Below are positions 55,069 to 64,000 of a stretch of 64,000 bases of DNA, piece after piece. The notes beneath the pieces were generated by a model, which was given only the letters and a program-made list of their open reading frames with translations, was not told the DNA's origin and did no database searches. Within the stretch, counting starts at the first letter, position 1; each line of letters starts with the position of its first letter. Position numbers and translations under genes: made by a program. This DNA comes from Agromyces luteolus (lineage in GTDB: Bacteria > Actinomycetota > Actinomycetes > Actinomycetales > Microbacteriaceae), in contig NZ_WODA01000022.1 of the NCBI RefSeq assembly GCF_009729855.1, forward strand, positions 124,001 to 188,000, in the 5' to 3' direction.

Positions 55069-55078
55069 TCCCCGGCGC

Positions 55079-56122
55079 CTACAGCTCCACGACCGTCATG
55101 CCGGAGCCGGCTCCCCCGGCGCGGCCCATCGCCGAGAGGGCCTCGGGCACGGCGTCGAGGGGGATGGTCCGGCCGACGAGCTCGATCGGGCGGAACGCCT
55201 CCGACGCGACCGCGCCGAGCATGTCGGGGTACTCGTGCGCGGCCATGCCGTGGCTGCCGAGGATCTCGAGCTCGCCGTCGATGACCGCGTCCATGGGCAT
55301 GGCTGCGGTCGCGTCGTCGGCGAGCATGAGGCCGATCTGCACGTGCCGGCCCCGCTTCTTCAGGCTCCGCACCGACGCGAACGAGGTCGCGGGGCTGCCG
55401 AACGCATCGACCGACAGGTCGACCCCGCCCCCGCTCGCCTCGCGCACCCGATCGGCCGCGCCCTCGCCGCCCCGGATCGGGGTCGCGCCGAGCTCGGCGG
55501 CCGCGGCGAGCGCGGCGTCCGAGACGTCGACGCCGTAGACCGGGACGCCGGCCGCGACGGCGATCATGATCGCGGAGAGCCCGACCCCGCCGCATCCGTG
55601 CACCGCCACCTGCTCGCCGGGGTGCAGGCGGCCGCGGGTGATGATCGCGCGGTACGCGGTCGCGAACCGGCACCCGAGGGAGGCCGCCTCGACGAAGCCG
55701 AGCGTGTCGGGAAGCAGGATGAGGTTCAGCGCGGCCTCGTCGACGACGACGTACTCGGCGAACGAGCCCCAGTGCGTGAAGCCGGGCTGGCGCTGGGCGT
55801 CGCAGACCTGCTCGTTGCCCGCCAGGCACTCGGCGCAGCGCCCGCACGCGCAGATGAACGGCGCCGTGACGCGGTCGCCCACTTCCCAGCCGGAATCGAC
55901 CGGCACCTCGGATCCGAGCTCCGCGATCTCGCCGGCGAACTCGTGGCCGGGCACGTGCGGCAGTTCGATGCCGGCGTCGTGGCCCATCCACCCGTGCCAG
56001 TCGCTGCGGCACAGCCCGGTCGCGCGCACGCGCACGACCGCGCCGCGCGGCGGGCAGGCCGGACGATCGACGTCGACGAGTTCGGGTTCGTCGCCGAATC
56101 CGCGGTACATGACGGCGCGCAC
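55079..56122 (-). CDS. Zinc-dependent alcohol dehydrogenase
   Basis: 347 residues. Medium-chain dehydrogenase: catalytic zinc ligands in TGLCRSDWHGW and PGHEFAGE, a structural zinc site in CACGRCAECLAGNEQVC, and the NAD loop GCGGVGLSA. The GTG at 56122 is chosen for the GGAGGAGG five bases upstream; an ATG four codons later is also possible. Close to the family of alcohol/threonine-type dehydrogenases, but the substrate is not clear. It converges with the gene at 54658. Confidence 0.88.
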   Translation of the reverse strand: MRAVMYRGFGDEPELVDVDRPACPPRGAVVRVRATGLCRSDWHGWMGHDAGIELPHVPGHEFAGEIAELGSEVPVDSGWEVGDRVTAPFICACGRCAECLAGNEQVCDAQRQPGFTHWGSFAEYVVVDEAALNLILLPDTLGFVEAASLGCRFATAYRAIITRGRLHPGEQVAVHGCGGVGLSAIMIAVAAGVPVYGVDVSDAALAAAAELGATPIRGGEGAADRVREASGGGVDLSVDAFGSPATSFASVRSLKKRGRHVQIGLMLADDATAAMPMDAVIDGELEILGSHGMAAHEYPDMLGAVASEAFRPIELVGRTIPLDAVPEALSAMGRAGGAGSGMTVVEL

Positions 56123-56312
56123 AGGTCCTCCTCCGGATGGTGGCCGGCCGCCGGCCGAGCGGCACCGTGCGCCGGGTCGCGCGCCCCCTCGGCGATGACG
56201 TGACGGATGCCGCGGCGAGGCGACCCACGGAATCCTATCGGGCGCGGCGGCTCCCGCGGCGGCGCGCCGTCGCCACTTCCACCGTGGACCAGATTGTGTA
56301 ACAATCCTTCCC

Positions 56313-57302
56313 ATGCGTTCCGTCATGCTCGTGCTCGCCGCCGCCGTGTGCTTCGGCACGACCGGCACCGCCCAGGCGCTCGGGCCGGCCGCCGATCCGG
56401 TCTCCGTCGGCGCGGCGCGCATCCTGATCGGCGGCGGCGCCCTCGCCGCGGTGGCGTTCGCACTGCAGGCCGCCGGACGTCGGAGCGGTGCGACCGGGAC
56501 ATCCGTCGCCCCGTCGTCGGGCGGCCGCGCACCGCGCCTGCCCGCGTGGGTCGCCGTGGCCGTCGGCGCGGCCGGCGTCCTGGCCTACCAGCCGGCGTTC
56601 TTCGCGGGCACCGCGGCGAACGGCGTCGCCGTCGGCACGGTCGTCGCGCTCGGGTCGGCACCGGTGCTCACGGGGCTCCTCGACTGGGCGCTCCGTCGTC
56701 GGTTCCCCGGCGGCACCTGGGTCCTGGCGACCGCGCTCGCGACCGTCGGGGTCGCGGTGCTCGCGTCGGCGAGCGGCACCGGGCCGAGCTCGGTCGACCC
56801 GCTCGGGGTCGCGGCATCCGTCGGCGCGGGCGCGTCGTACGCCGTCTACACGCTCGCGGGCAAGTCGCTGCTCGACCGCGGATGGTCCTCACCGGCGAGC
56901 ATGGGCGCCATGTTCGGCGTCGCCGCCGCGGTGAGCCTGCCCGTGCTCCTGTCCACGGACACGCGCTGGCTCGCGACGGGCGCGGGCCTCGCGATGGCGC
57001 TCTGGCTCGGCCTCGTGACGACGACGGCCGCGTACCTGCTGTTCGGCGCCGGCCTGAAGCACCTCGCCCCCGCGACGGTCTCCACCCTGACCCTCGCCGA
57101 ACCGCTCACCGCGACGCTCCTCGGCGTGCTGCTGCTCCAGGAGCGCCTCCCCGCGTCGGCCGTGCTCGGGCTCGCGGTGCTCGCCTCCGGCATCGTGCTC
57201 CTCGCCGCCTCGAGCGGTCGACGGATGCCGCGGCGCACGACGCCGCGCACGGCTGCCGCGACCTCCCGGGGCGTCCCCGTCGACGTCGGAGGCACCCCGT
57301 AG
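56313..57302 (+). CDS. DMT-superfamily transporter (EamA family)
   Basis: 329 residues with ten membrane helices in two EamA repeats. The repeat signs are FGTTGTAQALGP in helix 1 and, in the second half, LGLVTTTAAYLLFGAGLKHLAPATVSTLTLAEPL, which is the family's usual segment. Exporter of amino acids or metabolites is the common role. Short spacing of 11 bases to the next gene suggests cotranscription. Confidence 0.88.
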   Translation: MRSVMLVLAAAVCFGTTGTAQALGPAADPVSVGAARILIGGGALAAVAFALQAAGRRSGATGTSVAPSSGGRAPRLPAWVAVAVGAAGVLAYQPAFFAGTAANGVAVGTVVALGSAPVLTGLLDWALRRRFPGGTWVLATALATVGVAVLASASGTGPSSVDPLGVAASVGAGASYAVYTLAGKSLLDRGWSSPASMGAMFGVAAAVSLPVLLSTDTRWLATGAGLAMALWLGLVTTTAAYLLFGAGLKHLAPATVSTLTLAEPLTATLLGVLLLQERLPASAVLGLAVLASGIVLLAASSGRRMPRRTTPRTAAATSRGVPVDVGGTP

Positions 57303-57312
57303 CGTCCGGGGA

Positions 57313-58011
57313 ATGGACGTCATCCTCATCCCCGGTTTCTGGCTCGACGCGAGTTCGTGGAACGAGGTGACCCCGGCTCTCGACGAGGCCGGCCACCGCA
57401 TCCACGCCGTGACCCTCCCCGGGCTCGAGGCACCCGACGCGCCGCGCGCGGGCATCGGCCTCGTCGACCACGTCTCGGCGGTCACCCGGCTGGTCGACCG
57501 GCTCGGCGAGCGCGTCGTGCTCGTCGGACACTCCGGCGGCGGCACGGTCGCCCAGGCCGTCGCCGACGCGCGACCCGACCGCATCGCGAGGGTCGTGTAC
57601 GTCGACGCGGCGCCCATGGGCGACGGCGACACCATCAACGACGAGCTCCCCGTCGTCGGCGACGAGATCCCCCTGCCCGAGTGGTCGGTGTTCGGCGAGG
57701 GCATGCTCGCCGGCCTCGACGACGACGCGCGGCGCCGCTTCCGCGAGCGGGCGATCCCGGAGCCCGCCGCCGTCGCGAGCGACCCGCTGCACCTCACCGA
57801 CGAACGCCGACTCGACGTGCCGACCACGATCATCACGTGCGAGTACCCGAGCTCGCAGATCCGGGCCTGGGTCGCCGACGGCGCTCCGTTCGTCCGCGAA
57901 CTGGCCGCGATGCGCGACGTCGACTACGTCGACCTGCCCACGGGGCACTGGCCGCAGTTCTCGCGACCGGTCGAGCTCGGTCGCATCCTCGTCCAGACCC
58001 TCGAGCGCTGA
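57313..58011 (+). CDS. Alpha/beta hydrolase
   Basis: 232 residues. Nucleophile elbow GHSGGG, N-terminal LIPGFWLDASSW for the oxyanion hole, and a late histidine in LPTGHWPQF. It looks like the EstA/HNL-type small hydrolases. It follows the transporter by 11 bases. Substrate unknown. Confidence 0.85.
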   Translation: MDVILIPGFWLDASSWNEVTPALDEAGHRIHAVTLPGLEAPDAPRAGIGLVDHVSAVTRLVDRLGERVVLVGHSGGGTVAQAVADARPDRIARVVYVDAAPMGDGDTINDELPVVGDEIPLPEWSVFGEGMLAGLDDDARRRFRERAIPEPAAVASDPLHLTDERRLDVPTTIITCEYPSSQIRAWVADGAPFVRELAAMRDVDYVDLPTGHWPQFSRPVELGRILVQTLER

Positions 58012-58036
58012 CGCGCCGGGAGCACGACCGATCGGG

Positions 58037-58798
58037 TCACTCGGCGTCGCCGCGATCCGCGAGGAACTCCGCCACCGCGGTCGAGATGTCGTCGCGGACC
58101 GTCTGCCGATCGGCCGTGGCGACGCCGTCACCGGGCTGCGGCCCGTAGTCGCCGAACGAGGCGTGGTTCGCGCCCTCGAGGAGCACCGATTCCGCATCGG
58201 CCGGCAGGAGGTGCGCTGCGCTCGCGACCTTCTCGGGCGTGCTCAGCCCGTCGTGCTCGCCCACGAGCGAGAGCACATCGAGCTCCGTGCCCGACAGGTC
58301 GTTCGCGCAGTAGCTGCCGAAGAGCATCAGGCCGACGACGCTCGGACCGCCCGCGGCATCCGTCGACCCCTCGGCCAGTTGGCACGCCCGCACCCCGCCG
58401 AGGGAGTGCCCGCCCACGAACCACTGCGCGACCTCGGGCGCGTCGTCGGTGAAGGCCGACAGGGGGCGGGTGTCGAAGAACGCGAGGTTCAGCGTGGGAT
58501 GCGTGATCACGACGGTCATCCCGGTCTCCTCGACGATGCCGCTCAGCTTGTAGAGGTAGGCGCTCGGCTCCACCTTCGCGCCGGGGATGAACACGAGCCC
58601 CGCGTCGGAATCGCCGGAGGTCGACTCGATCAGGAACCCCTCGTCCGTCCGGCTGATCTCCACGGAGTCGGAGCGCCAGGCGTCGAGCGACGGCTCCCGC
58701 TCGCCCTGGAACAGGATGTTGGCCCAGACGAGGAACACGACCACGGCGAGCGCGAGGATCGCGACGATCCCGGCGACGGCCGCGACGGCGCGCCGCAT
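58037..58798 (-). CDS. Membrane-anchored alpha/beta hydrolase
   Basis: 253 residues. One N-terminal membrane anchor (about 5-28), then the domain with VFIPGAKVEPSAY, GGHSLGGVRA (serine nucleophile) and a late ANHASFGDYG with the histidine. The pattern fits the PF12695-type hydrolase family. It shares one base (TGATG) with the upstream zinc peptidase gene, so they are coupled. Confidence 0.82.
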   Translation of the reverse strand: MRRAVAAVAGIVAILALAVVVFLVWANILFQGEREPSLDAWRSDSVEISRTDEGFLIESTSGDSDAGLVFIPGAKVEPSAYLYKLSGIVEETGMTVVITHPTLNLAFFDTRPLSAFTDDAPEVAQWFVGGHSLGGVRACQLAEGSTDAAGGPSVVGLMLFGSYCANDLSGTELDVLSLVGEHDGLSTPEKVASAAHLLPADAESVLLEGANHASFGDYGPQPGDGVATADRQTVRDDISTAVAEFLADRGDAE

Positions 58799-59679
58799 CA
58801 GAGCTGCGATCCGTCGACCTGGAACGTGTTGCAGGCGCCGACGCCCTCGTCGTATCCGGCCGCGAACCAGCGGACACGCTGCTCGCTCGTGCCGTGGGAG
58901 AAGGTGTGCGGGGTGACCTGGCCCTGCGTCGCCTCCTGGATGCGGTCGTCGCCGACCGCGGCCGCCGCGTCGATGGCCTGCTGGTACTCGGCGGGGCTGA
59001 TCGGCCGGAGGAAGGTCTCGCCGTTGGCGTCCTCGGTCGTCGCCGCGGCGCCGGCCCACGCACCGGCGAAGCAGTCGGCCTGCAGCTCGACGCGCACCGC
59101 GTTCGAGGTCGGACCGGTCTGCCCGTCGCGCGTCGACTCGAGCACGCCCGCGATGTTCTGGATGTGGTGGCCGTACTCGTGCGCCACGACGTACATCTCG
59201 GCGAGGGGCCCGCCCTCCGCGCCGAACCGCTGCTCGAGCTGGTCGTAGAACGAGGTGTCGATGTAGATCGTCTGGTCGGGCGGGCAGTAGAACGGGCCCG
59301 TCGCCGACGACGCGTTGCCGCATCCGGTCGCGACCGCGTCGCTGAAGAGGATGAAACCCTGCGGCCGCACGTAGTCCACCCCGATGCTCGACGACACCTC
59401 CGACCAGTAGGCGTCGAGCGAGGCATCCGCGCCCTTCATGCGGCAGTCGATCTGCTCGTTCGCATCCTGACCCGTCTGGCACTGCTCGAGGGAGGAGTCC
59501 TCGCTCGTGGTGCCGCCACCCGTTCCGCCCCCGAGGAGCCCGGTGAGGTCCACGCCGAGGAACGAACCGACCAGGACGAGCGCGAGCACGCCGAGCCCGC
59601 CGCCGACGGCGATGCCCGTGTTGCGTCCGCGGCGCGAGGTCTTGCCGCCGCCGATATCGGCCTTGGGGTTGAACGTCAT
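58798..59679 (-). CDS. Neutral zinc metallopeptidase (YpfJ-like)
   Basis: 293 residues. Cytosolic head FNPKADIGGGKTSRRG, one membrane helix (about 22-42), a Gly-rich linker, then the peptidase with HEYGHHIQ (HExxH) and QADCFAGAWAG. It is the PF04228 family found in many bacteria; substrates are unknown. The start ATG is at 59679. Coupled to the downstream hydrolase by a one-base overlap. Confidence 0.88.
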   Translation of the reverse strand: MTFNPKADIGGGKTSRRGRNTGIAVGGGLGVLALVLVGSFLGVDLTGLLGGGTGGGTTSEDSSLEQCQTGQDANEQIDCRMKGADASLDAYWSEVSSSIGVDYVRPQGFILFSDAVATGCGNASSATGPFYCPPDQTIYIDTSFYDQLEQRFGAEGGPLAEMYVVAHEYGHHIQNIAGVLESTRDGQTGPTSNAVRVELQADCFAGAWAGAAATTEDANGETFLRPISPAEYQQAIDAAAAVGDDRIQEATQGQVTPHTFSHGTSEQRVRWFAAGYDEGVGACNTFQVDGSQL

Positions 59680-59688
59680 GGCACGAAA

Positions 59689-61134
59689 CTACCGCGCCGC
59701 GTCGCCGCCGGGCTCCGCCTTCCGCTCCGGGTCGCCGGGGGCTACGCTCGTCGGTCGGTCGGAGGGCGCTCGCGCGTCCTCCTCCTCTTCCTCCTCCTCG
59801 ACGTCGTCCGCGGCGTCCTCCTCGTCATCGTCGTCGTCATCGACGTCGTCGTCGCTGTCGTCGTCGGCCGCGTCGTCGTCATCGTCATCGTCATCGTCGT
59901 CGTCGCTGTCGTCGTCGGCGTCGGCGTCGTCCGCGTCATCCTCGTCGTCGTCATCGACGTCGTCGTCGCTGTCGTCGTCGGCCGCGTCGTCGTCGGCGTC
60001 GTCATCGTCGCTGTCGTCGTCGTCATCCTCGTCATCGCCGTCGCCCTCGAGGTCCTCGCGCTCCTCGTCCTCCACGTCCTCCTCGTCGGAGTCGTCCGAG
60101 TCGTCGTCGACGGCCTCCTCGCCATCGGCCTCCTCGCCCTCGGCCTCCTCGGCGAACGCATCGCGGGGGCCGTCGACCTCGGCGGCGAACCGATCCGTCG
60201 CCGCGATGAGCGCGTCGAGGATCCCCGGCTCGTCGAACGCGTGCCCGGCGTCGTCGATGATGCGGAACTCCGCCTCGGGCCAGGCCCGGTGGAGATCCCA
60301 CGCGGTCATCACGGGCGTGCACATGTCGTAGCGGCCCTGGATGATCACGGCCGGGATGTCGCGCAGCCGATCCGAGTCGCGGATGAGCTGCCCCTCGTCC
60401 CACCACCCGCCGTGTCGGAAGTAGTGGTTCTCGATCCGCGCGAACGCCGTGGCGTACTCGGGCGACGTGAATCGCGCGATGGTGTCGGCCTGCGGCAGGA
60501 GCGTGATCGTCGAGGACTCCCACCGCGACCATGCGATCGCGGCCGGCTGGTGCACGGCAGGGTCGGGGTCGGTCAGGAGCCGGTGGTACGCCTCGATGAG
60601 GTGCACGCGCTCGCCGATCGGGACGGGCGCGAGGAAGTCCTCCCAGAGGTCGGGGAAGATCGCCGACGCGCCGCCCTCGTAGAACCAGTCCAGCTCCTGG
60701 CGACGCAGAGTGAAGATGCCGCGCAGCACGATCTCGGTGACGCGCTCGGGGTGGGTCTCGGCGTAGGCGAGGGCGAGCGCGCTGCCCCATGAGCCGCCGA
60801 GCACCTGCCAGCGCTCGATCCCGAGGTGCTTGCGCAGTCGCTCCATGTCGGCGATGAGGTGCCAGGTGGTGTTGGCCGACAGCACCGCACCGGGTTCCGA
60901 GGCGTGCGGGATCGAGAGTCCGCAACCGCGCTGGTCGAACAGCACGATGCGGTACTTCGAGGGGTCGAAGAGGCGCCGGTGCGCCGGCGACGTGCCCCCG
61001 CCCGGGCCGCCGTGGAGGAACACGACCGGCTTGCCGTCCCGATTGCCCGACACCTCCCAGTAGATGTGCTGGCCGTCGCCCACGTCGAGCATCCCGGTCT
61101 CGAGCGGCTCGATCTCCGGATACAGTTCCCTCAT
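59689..61134 (-). CDS. pip: Proline iminopeptidase with a very acidic C-terminal tail
   Basis: 481 residues. The first 320 are a normal S33 proline iminopeptidase: HGGPGGGTSP (oxyanion), GGSWGS with nucleophile S115, D270 in GRYD and H298 in DAGHAF. It removes N-terminal proline from peptides. Residues 328-453 form a tail of nearly only Asp, Glu, Ala and Ser, absent from standard family members. The tail DNA is a GAC/GAA simple repeat on the coding strand. The frame is kept to the stop at 59689. Function of the tail unknown. Confidence 0.88.
   Translation of the reverse strand: MRELYPEIEPLETGMLDVGDGQHIYWEVSGNRDGKPVVFLHGGPGGGTSPAHRRLFDPSKYRIVLFDQRGCGLSIPHASEPGAVLSANTTWHLIADMERLRKHLGIERWQVLGGSWGSALALAYAETHPERVTEIVLRGIFTLRRQELDWFYEGGASAIFPDLWEDFLAPVPIGERVHLIEAYHRLLTDPDPAVHQPAAIAWSRWESSTITLLPQADTIARFTSPEYATAFARIENHYFRHGGWWDEGQLIRDSDRLRDIPAVIIQGRYDMCTPVMTAWDLHRAWPEAEFRIIDDAGHAFDEPGILDALIAATDRFAAEVDGPRDAFAEEAEGEEADGEEAVDDDSDDSDEEDVEDEEREDLEGDGDDEDDDDDSDDDDADDDAADDDSDDDVDDDDEDDADDADADDDSDDDDDDDDDDDAADDDSDDDVDDDDDDEEDAADDVEEEEEEEDARAPSDRPTSVAPGDPERKAEPGGDAAR
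59776..60153. repeat. Low-complexity Asp/Glu codon repeat in pip
   Basis: Coding for residues 328-453 of the iminopeptidase. Reads as imperfect TCGTCG/TCATCG repeats on the plus strand, with two longer near-identical blocks (about 59840-59880 and 59955-59995). Prone to slippage. Confidence 0.85.
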
Positions 61135-61256
61135 CGGTTCCCCCTTGTCCGCTCACGCTAGCGAACGAGCGGATGCCCCGCTCGCGGCGCGCCGCCGCGG
61201 CATCCCCGGTCGCGTGGTGTCGGTGCCTTCCCAGCGTCGCCGCCTAGCGTGCGGGC

Positions 61257-61751
61257 ATGCATCCGATCCGAGAACCGGTCGGGCCCGGCCAGGAGTCCGT
61301 GTGGGACTACCCGCGACCGCCCCGGGCCGAGCAGGTCGACGTGCGGGTCGCGATCGACCTGGGCGGGCGGCGCATCGTCGACACCCGCGACGTGGTCCGC
61401 GTGCTCGAGACCAGCCATCCGCCCGTCTACTACCTCCCGATCGACGCCTTCGCGCAAGGCGCGCTCGTCCCGACGGCGGGATCGTCGTTCTGCGAGTTCA
61501 AGGGCGCGGCGCGGTACTTCGACGTGCGCGGCGGGGATCGCTCCGCCCACCGCGCCGCGTGGACCTATCCGACCCCGTCGCCCGGATTCGAGGTGCTCCG
61601 CGACCGCGTCGCGGTCTACGCGGGCCCGATGGACGCCTGCACCGTCGACGGTGAGACGGCGCTCCCGCAGCCCGGCGGCTTCTACGGCGGGTGGATCACG
61701 TCGATCGTGGCGGGCCCCGTCAAGGGCGCGCCCGGCACCATGGGCTGGTGA
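61257..61751 (+). CDS. DUF427 domain protein
   Basis: 164 residues. Core pattern VDVRVAIDLGGRRIVDT, HPPVYYLPIDAF, GSSFCEFKGAARYFDV and AAWTYPTPSPGFEVLRDRVAVYAG is the DUF427 family. The fold is a small beta-barrel; the function is unknown. Divergent from pip. Confidence 0.85.
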   Translation: MHPIREPVGPGQESVWDYPRPPRAEQVDVRVAIDLGGRRIVDTRDVVRVLETSHPPVYYLPIDAFAQGALVPTAGSSFCEFKGAARYFDVRGGDRSAHRAAWTYPTPSPGFEVLRDRVAVYAGPMDACTVDGETALPQPGGFYGGWITSIVAGPVKGAPGTMGW

Positions 61752-62789
<1,038 letters not shown>

Positions 62790-62881
62790 CGGCGACGGAT
62801 GCCGCGGCGCGCCGCGAGGCATCCGTCGCCCCCTGCTCGGACGATCGCGGCTGTCGCGACGACACCGCCTACGCTGGCAGC

Positions 62882-63088
62882 ATGGCCGCACGCGAACCGC
62901 TCTCGCCCGCACGTCGACGCCAACTCGTCGTCGGCATCGTCGTCGGGCTCATCATCGGACTCGTCGTGAGCCTCTGGACCGGGTTCTGGCTCTGGCTCGC
63001 CGCGGGACTCGCGGTCGGACTCGCCGCCGGCGCCATCATGAAGCCGCCCGGCGACGACGAGGGCTCGCAGCGCACGTCGCGGCGCTGA
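62882..63088 (+). CDS. Small two-helix membrane protein
   Basis: 68 residues: two hydrophobic stretches (about 15-32 and 37-53) separated by a short turn with a tryptophan-rich WTGFWLWLA segment, and a basic N-terminus. GCAGC lies before the ATG. Function unknown. Confidence 0.6.
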   Translation: MAAREPLSPARRRQLVVGIVVGLIIGLVVSLWTGFWLWLAAGLAVGLAAGAIMKPPGDDEGSQRTSRR

Positions 63089-63104
63089 GCCCGCCGCACA
63101 CGAC

Positions 63105-63135
63105 GACGGGCCGGGCGCTGCGCGCCCGGCCCGTC
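63105..63135. terminator. Bidirectional terminator hairpin
   Basis: 14-bp perfect stem GACGGGCCGGGCGC and its complement with a 3-base loop, between two convergent genes. Confidence 0.78.
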
Positions 63136-63148
63136 TCCCCCATTCCCG

Positions 63149-64000
63149 CTATCGCTTGGACTTCTCCGACTTCTCCGGCGTCGGCAGCGTGCCCGCCTCG
63201 CGCTGCGCGGCGTAGTATGCGCGCGCCTCGTCCTGTCGCTGCTGCTCGGCGCCCGACGCGATCGACGCGCGCAGGTGCTCGGGCGCGAAGCCGAACGCGT
63301 CGACGAGGTCGAGCGCGTAGGGACGGAGTCGCTCGACCAGGCGGTCGATGTACGCGGTGATGGCCTGCGCGCGCTGCGGCGAGAGCCGGCCGTGGATGAG
63401 GTACCACGACAGGTGGGTCTCGAGGAGGCCGAGCCCGAACAGGTCGCGGAGCCAGGTGAGCACCTGCTTCGTGCCCGCGTCCTCGGTGCGCGCGATGCCG
63501 CGCGTGAACGCCTCCCACTGGAGCAGCTCGCCGTGCGCGCGAGCCGCCTCGATGAGCTCGTTCTGGTTGCGGTTGAACAGCGCCGCCTGCTCGGCCTTCG
63601 AGAGCTTCCGCGCGTCGCGGAGGCGACCGGCGATCTCGCTGATCATGGTCTCGACCCGGTCGGTGAGGAGCTCCCGCTGCGTCTCCTCGTCGCGGAGCTC
63701 GTGCACCGAACGCGCGGTCGAGCCGAAGTCGGAGACGATCTGCGCGAGGCGGCGCAGGCCCGTGCCGTGGTAGGCGCGGTCGGCGGCCTGCGCGACGACG
63801 TATCGCGCCATCGCGCCGGCATCCGCCTTGGCGAACTGCTTCGAGAAGTCGGTCAGCAGTCGCTTGGCGACCAGCTGGAGGAGGACGTTGTTGTCGCCCT
63901 CGAACGTGACGTAGATGTCGAGGTCCTGGCGGAGCCCGACGAGGCGGTTCTCCGCGAGGAAGCCGGCGCCGCCGCAGGCCTCGCGGGCCTCCTGCAGGGT
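63149..64000 (-). CDS. Acyl-CoA oxidase/dehydrogenase, C-terminal part (cut by window edge)
   Basis: 284 codons visible; the start is beyond the right edge. Signature [21 protein letters not shown] followed by [20 protein letters not shown] is the acyl-CoA oxidase family. It ends in a Lys/Ser-rich tail. It would oxidise acyl-CoA in fatty acid breakdown. No stop or shift in the visible part. Confidence 0.85.
   Translation of the reverse strand, partial: TLQEAREACGGAGFLAENRLVGLRQDLDIYVTFEGDNNVLLQLVAKRLLTDFSKQFAKADAGAMARYVVAQAADRAYHGTGLRRLAQIVSDFGSTARSVHELRDEETQRELLTDRVETMISEIAGRLRDARKLSKAEQAALFNRNQNELIEAARAHGELLQWEAFTRGIARTEDAGTKQVLTWLRDLFGLGLLETHLSWYLIHGRLSPQRAQAITAYIDRLVERLRPYALDLVDAFGFAPEHLRASIASGAEQQRQDEARAYYAAQREAGTLPTPEKSEKSKR

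Noticed and set aside
59894-60792. Plus-strand frame with long Val/Ile/Leu runs opposite the iminopeptidase tail
   Set aside because: It is the antisense of the Asp-codon repeat (GTC/ATC), not a membrane protein; the pip frame is supported by catalytic motifs.

Overview
The window is high-GC, gene-dense actinobacterial chromosome, most likely from the family Microbacteriaceae (an Agromyces-like genome is my best guess). Support comes from GTG starts with GTGA/ATGA stop-start overlaps, the conserved tilS-hpt-ftsH-fol-panC-lysS block with the actinobacterial DUF3180 and DUF2520 genes, small Microbacteriaceae-type proteins, and a recurrent GGATGCCGCGGCATCC palindrome. The genus is an inference.

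Region 1 (1-16 kb, minus strand) is a long co-directional cluster read from tilS down to a cardiolipin synthase: tilS, hpt, an MFS transporter fused to a cyclic-nucleotide-binding domain, ftsH, folE, folP, folB, folK, DUF3180, two PH-domain membrane proteins, a DUF2520 oxidoreductase, panC, lysS, two tiny membrane proteins and cls. Many genes overlap by a few bases, so translational coupling is likely. Inorganic pyrophosphatase (ppa) is divergent from tilS. A coiled-coil M23 peptidase follows, convergent with ppa across a strong hairpin.

Region 2 (18.2-31 kb) is a tRNA-Glu/Asp/Phe array followed by an integrative mobilizable element of about 12.3 kb inserted in the 3' end of tRNA-Phe. The attL and attR cores are 45 bp identical repeats (18578-18622 and 30917-30961). 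Each is followed by a near-identical rho-independent terminator. The element carries a tyrosine integrase, a MerR-like excisionase, a small HTH-ended protein, a MobF relaxase-helicase and two large cargo genes. One cargo protein has a PD-(D/E)XK-like nuclease signature. The other is a 1376-residue fusion of a Cap4-like nuclease, a P-loop NTPase and a long helical C-terminus, which is the architecture of STAND (Avs-like) antiphage sensors. No type IV secretion genes are present, so transfer would need a helper. This cargo is the best candidate for an undescribed system.

Region 3 (31-38 kb) is ordinary accessory chromosome: a PAS-like protein, two small membrane proteins, an AIM24 protein, two tandem CPBP membrane proteases, a SulP transporter with STAS domain and a DUF1254/DUF1214 protein.

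Region 4 (38-49 kb) is a copper-handling island: YHS-like protein, CPC-type CopA ATPase, exported His-rich-tailed protein, CopZ-like chaperone, a cysteine-free FAD oxidoreductase, a CPH-type ATPase with a 29-histidine N-terminus, an MFS exporter and a frameshifted MFS gene. Five copies of an ATACCCC-N3-GGGGTAT-type inverted repeat, the form expected of CsoR-family operators, sit in its promoters. No csoR gene is in the window.

Region 5 (49-64 kb) includes a TRIC-type channel, a YggT-like protein, a small group resembling phage-tail or contractile-injection spike parts (CHAP-like hydrolase, gpV-like spike, PAAR-like tip) beside a GNAT-AAA+ fusion, an AraC regulator, a zinc alcohol dehydrogenase, a DMT transporter, hydrolases, a proline iminopeptidase with a very acidic tail, malate dehydrogenase and a truncated acyl-CoA oxidase at the right edge.
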